In this document: positions 51,431-60,416 of the stretch, piece by piece
How positions within the stretch are numbered: the stretch's first letter is position 1
How the letters are laid out: every line of letters starts with the position of its first letter
Origin: Chitinophagales bacterium
Lineage (GTDB): Bacteria > Bacteroidota > Bacteroidia > Chitinophagales > Chitinophagaceae
DNA: 64,000 nucleotides
Assembly: GCA_020636505.1 (NCBI GenBank)
Contig: JACJXR010000001.1
Location: forward strand, 496,001-560,000
Direction of reading: 5' to 3'
The notes under the pieces: model-generated
What the model saw: the letters and a program-made list of their open reading frames with translations, nothing else
What the model was told of the DNA's origin: nothing
Database searches by the model: none
Made by a program: the position numbers and the translations under genes

Positions 51431-52207
51431 CTACAATCGCTCCGCCATACCCAAACCAAACAATGCATAATCATACACCGCAGGGTCTTTAGGGTTCATC
51501 TCGCGTAAGCGTTCGGTAAGCAGTATGGCATTTTTCCAATCAGACTTTTCATTGTCTATCAGTTCCAACCTTGTCGCTACTCTTGCCACATGCACATCCA
51601 ATGGGCAAACCAATTGGTGAGGTTTTATCTTCTTCCATATACCGAAGTCCACCCCCTGTTTGTCTTTGCGTACCATCCAGCGCAGATACATATTGATGCG
51701 CTTGCAAGCACTTTTACGCGCCGGTGTGGCTATATGCTTTCGTGTACGTTCAGGGTGCTCGATGGAGAAGAAGTAATTATGAAAATGTATCAATGCCTGC
51801 TCGACCGTTTCTTCATTGTACTTCTTTGCAGGAACGAAAGCATCTTCTAAGCTATCGTGCTGTGTATAGTGGTACTTCAATAAGTGAATGAAATACAGCA
51901 GATCGGTAGCGTTGAAAGTACGGTGTACAAATTTCAGGAATGTTTTTAAATCAGACTCGTGATGATTGATGATAAACTCATGCGGGTTGTTATCCATCCA
52001 CTGCATCAGCTTGTTGCAATTGTTGATGATGGTGGTACGGTTGCCCCATGCCAGTACTGCGGCAAACAGTCCTGCTATTTCTATATCCTGCTGTTTGGTG
52101 AATCTGTGAGGAACCGATATAGGGTCACCCTTAATAAAAGAAGGCTGATTATACAGCCTTACTTTTTCGTCTAACAGTTTCTTTATGGGAATCAACCATT
52201 CATCCAT
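51431..52207 (-). CDS. TIGR02757-family protein
   Basis: A 258-residue protein of the TIGR02757 (DUF2400) family, known mainly from Bacteroidota and related phyla. Its function is unknown. Typical segments are IPHRFTKQQDIEIAGLFAAVLAWGNRTTIINN (given in part), NMYLRWMVRKDKQGVDFGIWK and LVCPLDVHVARVATRLEL. The pattern resembles a helical HhH-GPD-like fold seen in DNA glycosylases, though the glycosylase catalytic lysine/aspartate motif is not obvious. It starts 2 nt after the cyclophilin stop, so the two are an operon. Confidence 0.9.
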   Translation of the reverse strand: MDEWLIPIKKLLDEKVRLYNQPSFIKGDPISVPHRFTKQQDIEIAGLFAAVLAWGNRTTIINNCNKLMQWMDNNPHEFIINHHESDLKTFLKFVHRTFNATDLLYFIHLLKYHYTQHDSLEDAFVPAKKYNEETVEQALIHFHNYFFSIEHPERTRKHIATPARKSACKRINMYLRWMVRKDKQGVDFGIWKKIKPHQLVCPLDVHVARVATRLELIDNEKSDWKNAILLTERLREMNPKDPAVYDYALFGLGMAERL

Positions 52208-52209
52208 AA

Positions 52210-52866
52210 CTAAAACATGCCCAAAAACTTCTTCTTCCTCATTTTGATAATCACTTGGTCGTCGTATGGGCGGTCGTGCTGATTACGCTTTGCATCTATT
52301 ATTTTCTCTACAACATCCATACCGCTTGTCACTTGTCCGTATACGGTATAGTTGCCATCCAAATGAGGCGTACCGCCGATGGTCTTGTACACTTCGCGCT
52401 GTGCCGGTGTGAATGTACGGCCCGAACGTTGTGACAATTGGTCCAACTGCTCATCGGTAAACTTCTTACCAACCACAATATAAAACTGGCAACCCGAAGA
52501 TGATTTGTTGGGGTTGTTGTCACGAGCAGCTGCAAGTGCGCCGTATTGGTGGAAGTTCACGTCATTTATCTCGGCATCCACACGGTAGCCCACATCACCA
52601 TTACCCAGCATTTGGTCTTTTTTGGCATTCTTCGAATCGGGGTCTCCACCCTGTATCATAAACTCAGGTATCACACGGTGAAACAATGTGCCGTCGTAAA
52701 ACTTCTCTTTTACCAACTTCAACATATTGTCCCTATGCTTGGGTGTGTTGTCAAAAAGTTCCATCGTCACTTTACCGTATGCGGTAGTGATAATGATGGT
52801 ATTTTTCTGTGCATTGGCGGAAAGCATCAGCGCACTGAATAAAAACGAGAGGAAGATGTTCTTCAT
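52210..52866 (-). CDS. Exported cyclophilin-type peptidyl-prolyl isomerase
   Basis: A 218-residue cyclophilin with a signal peptide (MKNIFLSFLFSALMLSANA). The catalytic domain (about 20-210) has the FHRVIPEFMIQGGDP block (active Arg), an ARDNNPNKSSSGCQFYIV block, and the DGNYTVYGQVTSGMDVVEKI end. It speeds folding of exported proteins at proline bonds in the periplasm. The TIGR02757 gene follows 2 nt downstream in the same direction. Confidence 0.95.
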   Translation of the reverse strand: MKNIFLSFLFSALMLSANAQKNTIIITTAYGKVTMELFDNTPKHRDNMLKLVKEKFYDGTLFHRVIPEFMIQGGDPDSKNAKKDQMLGNGDVGYRVDAEINDVNFHQYGALAAARDNNPNKSSSGCQFYIVVGKKFTDEQLDQLSQRSGRTFTPAQREVYKTIGGTPHLDGNYTVYGQVTSGMDVVEKIIDAKRNQHDRPYDDQVIIKMRKKKFLGMF

Positions 52867-52960
52867 AATTGACAGTAAATATCAGATTTTAACAATAGTT
52901 CGCTAATTTAAGATACGAACTTTAGGAATTATCGGTATCAGCCGTTAAAATATCAAAAGT

Positions 52961-54073
52961 ATGAGTGCCAAAAAATATACCGAAGGTCTGTCTAAACTGT
53001 TGCCGGAATGGACATGGAACCAAGCTCTAAGGAAACCACTGACGGTATTCAACCCCGCCAAAGCACCCGAAGAGCAGAAGTTGCCTACAGAGCCGGTCTA
53101 CTCATTGTTCGACTACGATGCCGAAACCTATGAGGAGAAAAAGAATTTGAGTTTTGAGGACTGTAAACCATATAAAGAGAAAGGCAGAATAACTTGGATA
53201 AATATCGACGGACTGCGCAAAAGTGAAGTGGAGCAGCTCTGTACTCACTATGGTGTACACCACCTTTTGGTGGAAGATATATTGGTTACGGGTCAGCGTG
53301 CAAAGATGGAAGATTCCGACAATGTGATATTCTGCTTGTTGCCGATGCTCTACTACAACGAAGAGCGCAGAGAAGTGGAGACGGAGCAAGTAAGTATCGT
53401 ACTGGGTAAGAACTTTGTACTCTCTTTTCAGGAAGACCCTACAAGAGATGTGTTCGACCCGATACGTGAAAGAATAAGGCGTGGTTCCAAAAGGTTGAGA
53501 AGCGGTACTGCCGACTATCTCTGTTACAGCCTTATAGATATCATTGTTGACAGCTATTTTACCATAATAGAAAAAATAAACTCGAGGATAGAGCGCATGG
53601 AGGACATCCTCTTGATGCAAAGGAAAGAACAGGCCGTGATGGGGCGTCTCAGTATCCTACGTAGAGAAGTGATACTCATGCGCCGCAATGTATCTCCGGT
53701 AAAAGAGTTGGTGCATGCGTTCATTCGCAGCCAGAGCGACTTGTTGGAAGAAGAGCATGAGAAGTATTATAAGGATGTACTAGACCACACCACACAAGCC
53801 AACGAATACATAGAGAACCATCGAGACATGGTGATGAACTTGCAAGACCTTGCTGCCAGCCAAATAAACCTAAAGATGAACGAGGTGATGAAAGTGTTCA
53901 CGCTATTGGCAACACTCATGGCTCCGGCAACTGTGATAGGCGGTATATTCGGTATGAACTTCGATGTGATACCGCTATCGCATCAGACAGACGGTTTCTA
54001 CCTGACGGTATCGCTCATGTTGTTGATACCGGTCATCATGTGGATATACTTCAAACGAAAAGGTTGGTTCTAG
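52961..54073 (+). CDS. corA: CorA-family magnesium/cobalt transporter
   Basis: Pentameric divalent-cation channel of 370 residues. It has a cytoplasmic funnel domain (about 1-300) with a long helix rich in charges. Two membrane helices at the C-terminus come next; the first ends at the signature GMN (331-333) in IFGMNFDVIP. The tail is basic (YFKRKGWF). The GMN motif is the Mg selectivity site. The stop overlaps the stop of the convergent methyltransferase gene by 4 nt. It is transcribed alone. Confidence 0.96.
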   Translation: MSAKKYTEGLSKLLPEWTWNQALRKPLTVFNPAKAPEEQKLPTEPVYSLFDYDAETYEEKKNLSFEDCKPYKEKGRITWINIDGLRKSEVEQLCTHYGVHHLLVEDILVTGQRAKMEDSDNVIFCLLPMLYYNEERREVETEQVSIVLGKNFVLSFQEDPTRDVFDPIRERIRRGSKRLRSGTADYLCYSLIDIIVDSYFTIIEKINSRIERMEDILLMQRKEQAVMGRLSILRREVILMRRNVSPVKELVHAFIRSQSDLLEEEHEKYYKDVLDHTTQANEYIENHRDMVMNLQDLAASQINLKMNEVMKVFTLLATLMAPATVIGGIFGMNFDVIPLSHQTDGFYLTVSLMLLIPVIMWIYFKRKGWF

Positions 54074-54888
54074 GCAGACTTGTCGTAAACAAATAAGGTA
54101 TACTCACCGTTGCCCCACAGAAACATATTGTTGGCGCCTTTATCCATTTTATACAGTGCCTTGCATAGTTTGGGGTACTTCTTCAGCCAATCTTGCTGAA
54201 ACCAAGCGGGGAAGAAGATGGAATAGCCTCTCCTTTTTTTCAATTGTAATGATGTTCCTGCAAATGCCTTTTGAATATCCGAAGGAGTATATGTTTTGCT
54301 ACCGAGTGACACATCGTTGGAGTACCCTCTCCATATGCTACCCCAACGTGCCATAGCCCTGCCGGGACGCAGTTTGAGTATGTTTATGAAAAACTCTGAG
54401 AGGTAATACTTGTTCACGAAGGTCAATACTGTTGTTCCTCCCGGATTCAGCCTCTCTTCAATGATCTTCGCGGCGGCCTCCAAAGAGGTTACTGTATTCA
54501 ACGCACCGAAGAACACATATATGATATCAAACTTCATATCGGCAGCCACATGTTCGTGCAGCTTTTCTATACCGGTATTGACAAACTTGGTATTGGTCAA
54601 CTTTTTATCTGCGCACAATGCTTGGGCAGACTCCAACATTTTGGCGGATACATCTATACCCATCACTTCTGCATAGGGATACTTTTCGGCAAAGAATGCC
54701 ACATCCATACCGGGTCCACAACCGATGTCCAATATTGCCTTCGGCGACGAATGATTTACGTACTCTCTAAAAGAGTTGCGCATGCCTGTAAGTATCGGAT
54801 TGTTATCACTCTTACCATGATGCTTCTCTGCAAACAGGTCGAAATATTCGCCTACCTCGTTGTAATATTCGCTAGTTTCTTTTGTCAT
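54070..54888 (-). CDS. Class I SAM-dependent methyltransferase
   Basis: A 272-residue methyltransferase. Motif I ILDIGCGPGMDVAFF is at about residues 52-66, and motif II includes VMGIDVSAKMLESAQ. The ATG at 54888 is preferred over a GTG four codons upstream, because it follows the epimerase stop by 5 nt. The C-terminal part (SIFFPAWFQQDWLKKYPKL) resembles lipid- or polyprenyl-type and glycan methyltransferases, but the substrate is unknown. It is the last of three leftward genes with the SDR and nucleotidyltransferase. Confidence 0.88.
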   Translation of the reverse strand: MTKETSEYYNEVGEYFDLFAEKHHGKSDNNPILTGMRNSFREYVNHSSPKAILDIGCGPGMDVAFFAEKYPYAEVMGIDVSAKMLESAQALCADKKLTNTKFVNTGIEKLHEHVAADMKFDIIYVFFGALNTVTSLEAAAKIIEERLNPGGTTVLTFVNKYYLSEFFINILKLRPGRAMARWGSIWRGYSNDVSLGSKTYTPSDIQKAFAGTSLQLKKRRGYSIFFPAWFQQDWLKKYPKLCKALYKMDKGANNMFLWGNGEYTLFVYDKSA

Positions 54889-54893
54889 ACCGT

Positions 54894-55796
54894 CTAACAC
54901 AATGTTTTAAGATACTCGTCAATATCGGGATTTTTCATTTCGTAACTCTTTAGCAGGTCTTCATGCTCCGTACCCAACACCACTTCACAACAAATGGAAT
55001 TCGTCGTCGTCTTGTCCATGATGCTTCTCAATTGTTGTTTGCTGTAAACATCTGTGCCTTCTGTATCACATGCTTTACCCACCTTTGATATGAAATCACG
55101 ATAACGAAGCTGTTGCACCGTGTATATATTATAGGTGCGCCCATAGTCCGCATGCGTTGCATAATGCCACAACATACCGGCACAATCCTCAACTGTTATC
55201 AGCGACATCATCCTTTGAGGGTCACCATAAACGGGAACTGCTTTTTTCATTCGCATATAGCTCTTATACACCTGCTCAAACCAAGAACCGTTTCCCAATA
55301 TCCACGGGGCGTAGAGCATCATTACATTTTTATTGCCGCTTTTCAACTCGTCGAGAATCGGACGTTCGGCATGTACATAGTACTTGGCAAACCCCTCGGG
55401 TAACAAACGGGCACTTTCTTTTACAGGAGTCTTATTTGTTCCATACATCAACGAGCCAGACAGATAAATCAACTTTGGCTGCTTGGGCAATCGAGATATG
55501 TTTGCCAATAGTTTCCTGTTGGCACTTTTACCTTTAAGCCCAGCCGCATAACGCCCGAAGTCTCTCAGTCTTTTTCCTGAAATACGCGCAAGGTGAAAAA
55601 TATAATCAAACGCTCCACGCTCAAGGAATGTATAACTGATTGAGGTGAGCGATGCTTCGTGATATTCCACGCCCGGGTATATGTCTGCAAGTTTGTTATG
55701 CACAATTGCTGTGACATGTACCTCGCCGTTGACGGATAACAATTTCAGCAGACGACTGCCGGTAAAGCCCGATGCCCCGATAATTAAAACTCGCAT
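54894..55796 (-). CDS. Extended-SDR NAD-dependent epimerase/dehydratase
   Basis: A 300-residue protein with the extended SDR fold. The Rossmann motif reads VLIIGASGFTGSRLLKLL (residues 3-20), and YLSGSLMYGTN (about 115-125) is the catalytic Ser block. The usual YxxxK reads YYVHAER, so the catalytic Lys is replaced by Glu or shifted; activity is uncertain. It likely acts on a nucleotide sugar in surface glycan synthesis. It lies 20 nt after the nucleotidyltransferase gene and 5 nt before the methyltransferase. Confidence 0.83.
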   Translation of the reverse strand: MRVLIIGASGFTGSRLLKLLSVNGEVHVTAIVHNKLADIYPGVEYHEASLTSISYTFLERGAFDYIFHLARISGKRLRDFGRYAAGLKGKSANRKLLANISRLPKQPKLIYLSGSLMYGTNKTPVKESARLLPEGFAKYYVHAERPILDELKSGNKNVMMLYAPWILGNGSWFEQVYKSYMRMKKAVPVYGDPQRMMSLITVEDCAGMLWHYATHADYGRTYNIYTVQQLRYRDFISKVGKACDTEGTDVYSKQQLRSIMDKTTTNSICCEVVLGTEHEDLLKSYEMKNPDIDEYLKTLC

Positions 55797-55816
55797 ACCA
55801 AGTAATCACAATATAC

Positions 55817-56722
55817 TTATGATGCCACACTTATGTTACTCAAGACTTTCTTTTGGTAATTGAGTGGATGATGTTTGGAAACGTACCATTTTGTTTTCAT
55901 GGCCAGATCGTAGTCTTCCATCGGGTACCCTTTTTTACTCCACTTCTTGCGCCATAGCGTATCTGTAAGATTCATCAAAGCTCTGTTAAGGGAACGTGGG
56001 AATAATATATTGAATATGGATTCAAAGATTTTTTTCAGCGGACGTATATCTTTCACTGTACCTACCGTGTCTGTACCGGTAATGGTATTGGGGAAAAAGT
56101 CCTTTACCCAATCTCTGTTCTCGTTTTGAAAGGCAGTATACACATCCATATTGTATATGGGCAGTAACGTGACTATTTCCGTAGCGGTGAATACATTCTT
56201 TTCGTCCAAACACATCCGCGACTCATCTATAAAATAGTTCATACAGAACGAGTGCTCCTTATTGACAAGGAAAGTTAGCTTCTTGAATATGTGTAAGAAC
56301 GAACGACATATCCAAAGCCTATCCGCATCTGTAATAATGAAGAAATCTATATCGGAGTTTTCATCCGCATATCCTTTTGACAAAGAACCTGAAATGCATA
56401 TGCCTTTTACAAACGGGAAGTTGGATATGATGGCGGCACTCTTCTTCGCATCGGCTATTTTGGCCTTGGCCACATCAGCTCCCACCAAACGTTTCACATA
56501 TACACTTTCATTGTCGGCAAGGGAATACATACCCCTGTGGGTATAAATGCTGTTATTGCTCACCATCTCGGAAAGCGTGTGTGTAAGGGTATCCTTATCA
56601 ACCTTTTTACCCAAAAACTTATGTATCTCCTCCGCATACAAAGGATGCCTGAAGTAATGAAAGTACCTGAGTGTCTCCAATATGTCTGTCCTTGCGTCTA
56701 CCGATAATACAGTCTGCTGCAT
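55817..56722 (-). CDS. Nucleotidyltransferase-domain protein with N-terminal winged helix
   Basis: A 302-residue protein. The N-terminus (about 10-75, YAEEIHKFLGKKVDKDTLTHTLSEM cited in part) looks like a winged-helix domain. The nucleotidyltransferase site ISGSLSKGYADENSDIDFFII (residues 110-130, in part) has the intact GS...D-x-D with Asp124 and Asp126. The rest is helical. It could transfer a nucleotide to a sugar or protein. It heads the leftward glycan-type operon with the SDR and methyltransferase genes. It is distinct from the degenerate MNT at 36131. Confidence 0.85.
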   Translation of the reverse strand: MQQTVLSVDARTDILETLRYFHYFRHPLYAEEIHKFLGKKVDKDTLTHTLSEMVSNNSIYTHRGMYSLADNESVYVKRLVGADVAKAKIADAKKSAAIISNFPFVKGICISGSLSKGYADENSDIDFFIITDADRLWICRSFLHIFKKLTFLVNKEHSFCMNYFIDESRMCLDEKNVFTATEIVTLLPIYNMDVYTAFQNENRDWVKDFFPNTITGTDTVGTVKDIRPLKKIFESIFNILFPRSLNRALMNLTDTLWRKKWSKKGYPMEDYDLAMKTKWYVSKHHPLNYQKKVLSNISVAS

Positions 56723-56893
56723 GTAATGCCATTTAATGGTTACTTGCTGCTTATCGGGGCGTTATAGATTATTCCGGAAAGAGTATAAGAGGTAGGAAAA
56801 CGTTACACTAAAGGTAACAAAGAATAAGATTATAACACCATTAAATCTGTTTAAGGCCACACATTACGGAAATCATACATTTTTATTTATAAG

Positions 56894-56924
56894 TTGAATA
56901 CTCTGATACAAATGCTATTTTTGC
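56894..56924 (+). promoter_or_regulatory. Promoter of the Wzz-like gene
   Basis: TTG at 56894-56896, a 19-nt spacer, and TATTTTTGC at 56916-56924 match the Bacteroidota promoter, 36 nt before the ATG at 56961. Confidence 0.65.
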
Positions 56925-56960
56925 TTCTTATATCGTATTAATACCCCTAAAAAAGCAAAC

Positions 56961-57815
56961 ATGGTAGATCCGGTTAATGATACACAACATAAGCCGAGCA
57001 ACTCAACATTGTATGACAAAGTCATATGGTATCTGCACAGACTGCTGTTCGACGCTAAGAAAAAGTTCGGACTGCTACTTATTTGCTTGTTGCTACCGAC
57101 AGCATTATTGCTGTTCATGAACTACCGAAAGTCCAATACTTACAAAGCAAGCTTCACTGTGATATACGAAGAGTTGGTAAGAAAAGTGTATGGCGACAGG
57201 CTGGATAAAATGAACGCCATCATACAAAACCAACCCGAAAAAGTACCGGGCCTTTTGGGCATAACAGACAATGCCTGCAAATCATTGGTAAAAGTGGGCG
57301 GTACTAACATATTGGGTGAAGAGTTGAGCAAAGACCTGAGTCTTGATAAGATACCTTTCATAGTATACTTCTATGTAAACGACACATCATACATTTCCGA
57401 GATACAGGCAGGTATCATCAACTTTCTTGAAGACGGAAACGCCTTCCTGACAGACAAGAAAGAAATAAAGATCAAGGAAATAGAAGAAGAGCTTATATTC
57501 ATCAACAGTCAGCTCTCGATGATGGACACCCTGAAAAGGAAGTTCAACAGCACCAGCATGCAATCAAGCGACAAGACAGACATTTCCTTAAGCTCAGTAT
57601 ATCAACTCTCTTACGAACTGTACAAGAAGAAGCAGGATCTGGAGAAAAAGCGCGAAATGCCCCGCAACATATACGTGATAGATGATGCTTTGGCACCGAT
57701 GCAAGGCAACAGGTCTTATATCATAATGACATTGGCCGGCCTTATCTTGGGTTCATTCCTGTATTTGACACTGGTTTATCTGCTGATGCCGGCCATTCGC
57801 ATGAAAGAAGACTAA
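56961..57815 (+). CDS. Wzz-like polysaccharide co-polymerase/chain-length protein
   Basis: A 284-residue inner-membrane protein with the co-polymerase layout. It has an N-terminal cytoplasmic part, TM1 at about 36-54 (FGLLLICLLLPTALLLFM), and a long extracytoplasmic helical region with coiled coil (about 150-235). TM2 lies near the end (about 256-276, YIIMTLAGLILGSFLYLTLVY). Wzz proteins set O-antigen or capsule chain length. The P-x-x-P motif before TM2 is replaced by DDALAPMQGN. No wzx or wzy is in the window. It is divergent from the nucleotidyltransferase operon. The call rests on topology and a short match, not a strong signature. Confidence 0.7.
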   Translation: MVDPVNDTQHKPSNSTLYDKVIWYLHRLLFDAKKKFGLLLICLLLPTALLLFMNYRKSNTYKASFTVIYEELVRKVYGDRLDKMNAIIQNQPEKVPGLLGITDNACKSLVKVGGTNILGEELSKDLSLDKIPFIVYFYVNDTSYISEIQAGIINFLEDGNAFLTDKKEIKIKEIEEELIFINSQLSMMDTLKRKFNSTSMQSSDKTDISLSSVYQLSYELYKKKQDLEKKREMPRNIYVIDDALAPMQGNRSYIIMTLAGLILGSFLYLTLVYLLMPAIRMKED

Positions 57816-58213
57816 CGCTTTTCCTGACAAAGCTCAATAAGCACTCCGTTGGTAGACTTGGGGTGCAGGAAGCATATCAGTTTATTGTCGGCACCTTCTT
57901 TGGGAGTTTCGTTCAGCAATTGGAAGCCCAAGGCGGACAAGCGTTTCATTTCTGCCTCTATATTATCTACGTCAAAAGCGATATGGTGTATGCCTTCGCC
58001 TTTTTTGTCTATGAACTTCTTGATGGGACTATCCTCATTTGTAGCCTCCAGCAACTCTATTTTCGATTCTCCTGTTTGAAAAAAAGCGGTCTTTACTCCC
58101 TCAGTATCAACTGCTTCCGTTTTATAACAAGGCGTGTTTAGCAACTGCTCAAACAGTGGGATTGACTCTTCTAGGTTCGATACCGCTATACCCAAATGCT
58201 CAATTTTCAGCAT
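57812..58213 (-). CDS. mce: Methylmalonyl-CoA epimerase
   Basis: VOC-fold enzyme that converts (S)- and (R)-methylmalonyl-CoA, between propionyl-CoA carboxylation and methylmalonyl-CoA mutase. The 133-residue product from the ATG at 58213 (MLKIEHLGIA) is the normal length. Key segments are KIEHLGIAVSNLEES (metal-ligand His), GEGIHHIAFDVDNIEAEMK (second His), and GVLIELCQ (Glu). No mutase gene lies nearby. Its stop overlaps the Wzz-like stop by 4 nt. Glyoxalase-like relatives are possible but less likely. Confidence 0.88.
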   Translation of the reverse strand: MLKIEHLGIAVSNLEESIPLFEQLLNTPCYKTEAVDTEGVKTAFFQTGESKIELLEATNEDSPIKKFIDKKGEGIHHIAFDVDNIEAEMKRLSALGFQLLNETPKEGADNKLICFLHPKSTNGVLIELCQEKR

Positions 58214-58290
58214 ATACAACTTATAAGTTTTAAATATAGGTTCATTTGCAGCTACAATGTACGAAATGAGGATAAAACCCGATAGTAACG

Positions 58291-58298
58291 TACCTTTG
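58291..58298 (+). promoter_or_regulatory. -7 box of the isc operon
   Basis: TACCTTTG matches TAnnTTTG, 34 nt before the iscS ATG. No clear TTG at the right distance; the call is tentative. Confidence 0.5.
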
Positions 58299-58332
58299 AA
58301 GGCGTAAACTATAGTTCAATTTCAATATTTGT

Positions 58333-59553
58333 ATGAGTATCAAATTGCCAATTTATATGGATAATAATGCCACGACGCCTTGTGACCCAAGGGTTGTGGA
58401 GACAATGTTGCCATATTTCACCGAAAAGTTCGGTAACGCCGCAAGCCGTAGCCATCCTTTTGGCTGGGTTGCTGAAGAAGCAGTGGATTATGCACGTGAG
58501 CAAGTTGCCAAACTGATCAACGCCAATCCCAAAGAAATCATCTTCACATCGGGTGCCACAGAAGCCGACAACCTTGCATTGAAAGGTATTTTTGAAATGT
58601 ATGCTTCCAAAGGGAACCATATCATCACTTGCACCACAGAACATAAGGCGGTTTTGGACACGTGTAAGCACCTTGAAAGACAAGGAGCAGAGATCACTTA
58701 TCTGAATGTGAAAGCAGATGGTTTGGTTGACCTGCAAGAGCTTGAAGCAGCCATTACAGATAAGACCATCCTTATCTCCATCATGTATGGTAACAATGAG
58801 ATAGGTGTTATACAGCCTATCCGCGAAATAAGTGAGATAGCCAAAAAGCACGGTGTATTATTCTTTACAGATGCCACACAGGCAGTAGGTAAAATACCAG
58901 TTGATGTAATAGCCGACGGTATAGACCTGATGGCCTTCAGCGCACACAAAATGTACGGCCCCAAAGGTGTAGGTGCTCTTTACGTTCGTCGTAAAAACCC
59001 ACGTGTTAAGGTAACCGCACAAATGGATGGCGGTGGCCACGAACGTGGTATGCGTAGCGGTACCATGAACGTACCGGGTATCGTAGGTTTCGGTAAGGCT
59101 TGCGAACTGTGTATGAACGAAATGGCCGACGAAGCTGCTCGCTTGAGCAAAATGCGCGACAGGTTGGAAGAAGGCTTGAAACAAGTGGAAGAGTCTTATG
59201 TGAACGGCAGTGTAGAACACCGCCTACCACATGTTTGTAATATATCTTTCAAGTACGTGGAAGGTGAAGGTTTGATGATGGGCTTCAACAAGAACATAGC
59301 GTTGTCGAGCGGTTCTGCATGTACGTCAGCATCCCTTGAGCCATCATATGTTTTGAAAGCATTGGGATTGGGCGACGACCTTGCACACAGTTCATTGCGT
59401 TTCGGCCTCGGTAGATTTACCACCGACGAGCAGATAGACTATACCATCAACGCCATAACCGAAACGGTTAACAAGCTTAGAGAGATGAGCCCGCTTTGGG
59501 AAATGTTCAAAGAAGGTATAGACCTTGATACCATTGAATGGGCACACCACTAA
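58333..59553 (+). CDS. iscS: Cysteine desulfurase IscS
   Basis: PLP enzyme that takes sulfur from cysteine for Fe-S cluster and tRNA thiolation. The 406-residue protein has IYMDNNATTPCDPRVV at the start, PLP lysine Lys206 in FSAHKMYGPKG, and catalytic Cys330 in SSGSACTSASLEPSYVL. This is the IscS/NifS type rather than SufS. It begins a three-gene operon with iscU and iscA at spacings of 37 and 35 nt. hscBA and fdx are not present in the window after iscA. Confidence 0.97.
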   Translation: MSIKLPIYMDNNATTPCDPRVVETMLPYFTEKFGNAASRSHPFGWVAEEAVDYAREQVAKLINANPKEIIFTSGATEADNLALKGIFEMYASKGNHIITCTTEHKAVLDTCKHLERQGAEITYLNVKADGLVDLQELEAAITDKTILISIMYGNNEIGVIQPIREISEIAKKHGVLFFTDATQAVGKIPVDVIADGIDLMAFSAHKMYGPKGVGALYVRRKNPRVKVTAQMDGGGHERGMRSGTMNVPGIVGFGKACELCMNEMADEAARLSKMRDRLEEGLKQVEESYVNGSVEHRLPHVCNISFKYVEGEGLMMGFNKNIALSSGSACTSASLEPSYVLKALGLGDDLAHSSLRFGLGRFTTDEQIDYTINAITETVNKLREMSPLWEMFKEGIDLDTIEWAHH

Positions 59554-59590
59554 AACCAATTATTAAAACAACAACGAAAAGAAAAATATT

Positions 59591-60007
59591 ATGGCATATT
59601 CCGATAAAGTAATCGACCACTACCAAAATCCGAAGAACGTAGGTACGTTGGACAAAGGCAAGAAGAATGTGGGAACAGGGCTTGTAGGAGCTCCTGAGTG
59701 TGGTGATGTGATGCGCCTGCAGATTGAAGTAGACGAAGCAACAGGAGTTATCAGCGACGCGAAGTTCAAAACTTTCGGTTGCGGTTCCGCCATCGCTTCA
59801 TCTTCATTGGCCACAGAATGGCTGAAAGGCAAGTCTGTTGACCAAGCTTTGGCCATCGACAACATGGATATCGTAGAAGAGTTGAACCTACCTCCGGTAA
59901 AAATTCACTGTTCAGTATTGGCAGAAGATGCCATCAAAGCCGCCATCAACGATTATCGCGTTAAGAACGGTCTTGAGGCTCTTAACCTTGAAGAAAGTAA
60001 ACACTAA
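59591..60007 (+). CDS. iscU: Fe-S cluster scaffold IscU
   Basis: Scaffold that assembles 2Fe-2S and 4Fe-4S clusters. The 138-residue protein has the three conserved cysteines Cys37 (GAPECGDVMRLQ), Cys64 (TFGCGSAIASSS) and Cys107 (VKIHCSVLAEDAI), and Asp39 next to the first. The HscA-binding motif LPPVK is present (LPPVKIHC), although no hscA gene is adjacent. It is the second gene of the iscS operon. Confidence 0.97.
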   Translation: MAYSDKVIDHYQNPKNVGTLDKGKKNVGTGLVGAPECGDVMRLQIEVDEATGVISDAKFKTFGCGSAIASSSLATEWLKGKSVDQALAIDNMDIVEELNLPPVKIHCSVLAEDAIKAAINDYRVKNGLEALNLEESKH

Positions 60008-60042
60008 GCTGAGATAAGGTTTGTGACAAAACTTGTTTTGTT

Positions 60043-60369
60043 ATGATACACATAAGTGATAAAGCGAAAAGTAAGATACAGCAGCTGAAGAAAGCTGCCG
60101 ACCTGAACGGAGAGTATTTTCTCCGCGTGAGTGTCGTAGGCGGTGGTTGTTCAGGACTGTCTTACAAGTTGGACTTTGACAATGAGTCTCAGCCCAACGA
60201 CCAGGTTTTTGAAGAAGAAGGTGTGAAACTCGTGACCGACCTCAAGAGCTTCTTGTATCTCTGTGATACCACTCTTGATTTCTCTGACGGGCTTAACGGT
60301 AAAGGATTTCACTTTATCAACCCCAATGCAAGCCGCACTTGCGGTTGCGGAGAGAGCTTCTCGGTATAG
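60043..60369 (+). CDS. iscA: A-type Fe-S carrier IscA/ErpA
   Basis: Carrier protein for Fe-S cluster delivery. The 108-residue HesB-type protein has the three cysteines Cys36 (GGGCSGLSYKLDF), Cys100 and Cys102 (RTCGCGESF). Third gene of the operon, followed by a terminator. IscA and ErpA cannot be separated by sequence alone. Confidence 0.95.
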   Translation: MIHISDKAKSKIQQLKKAADLNGEYFLRVSVVGGGCSGLSYKLDFDNESQPNDQVFEEEGVKLVTDLKSFLYLCDTTLDFSDGLNGKGFHFINPNASRTCGCGESFSV

Positions 60370-60385
60370 CAATGACATTAAGCAT

Positions 60386-60416
60386 AAAAAAGCCCCGAAT
60401 CGTTCGGGGCTTTTTT
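60386..60416. terminator. Bidirectional terminator after the isc operon
   Basis: AAAAAGCCCCGAA, loop TCG, TTCGGGGCTTTTTT: a 13-bp stem with A and T runs on either side, between iscA and the DUF349 gene. Confidence 0.92.
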
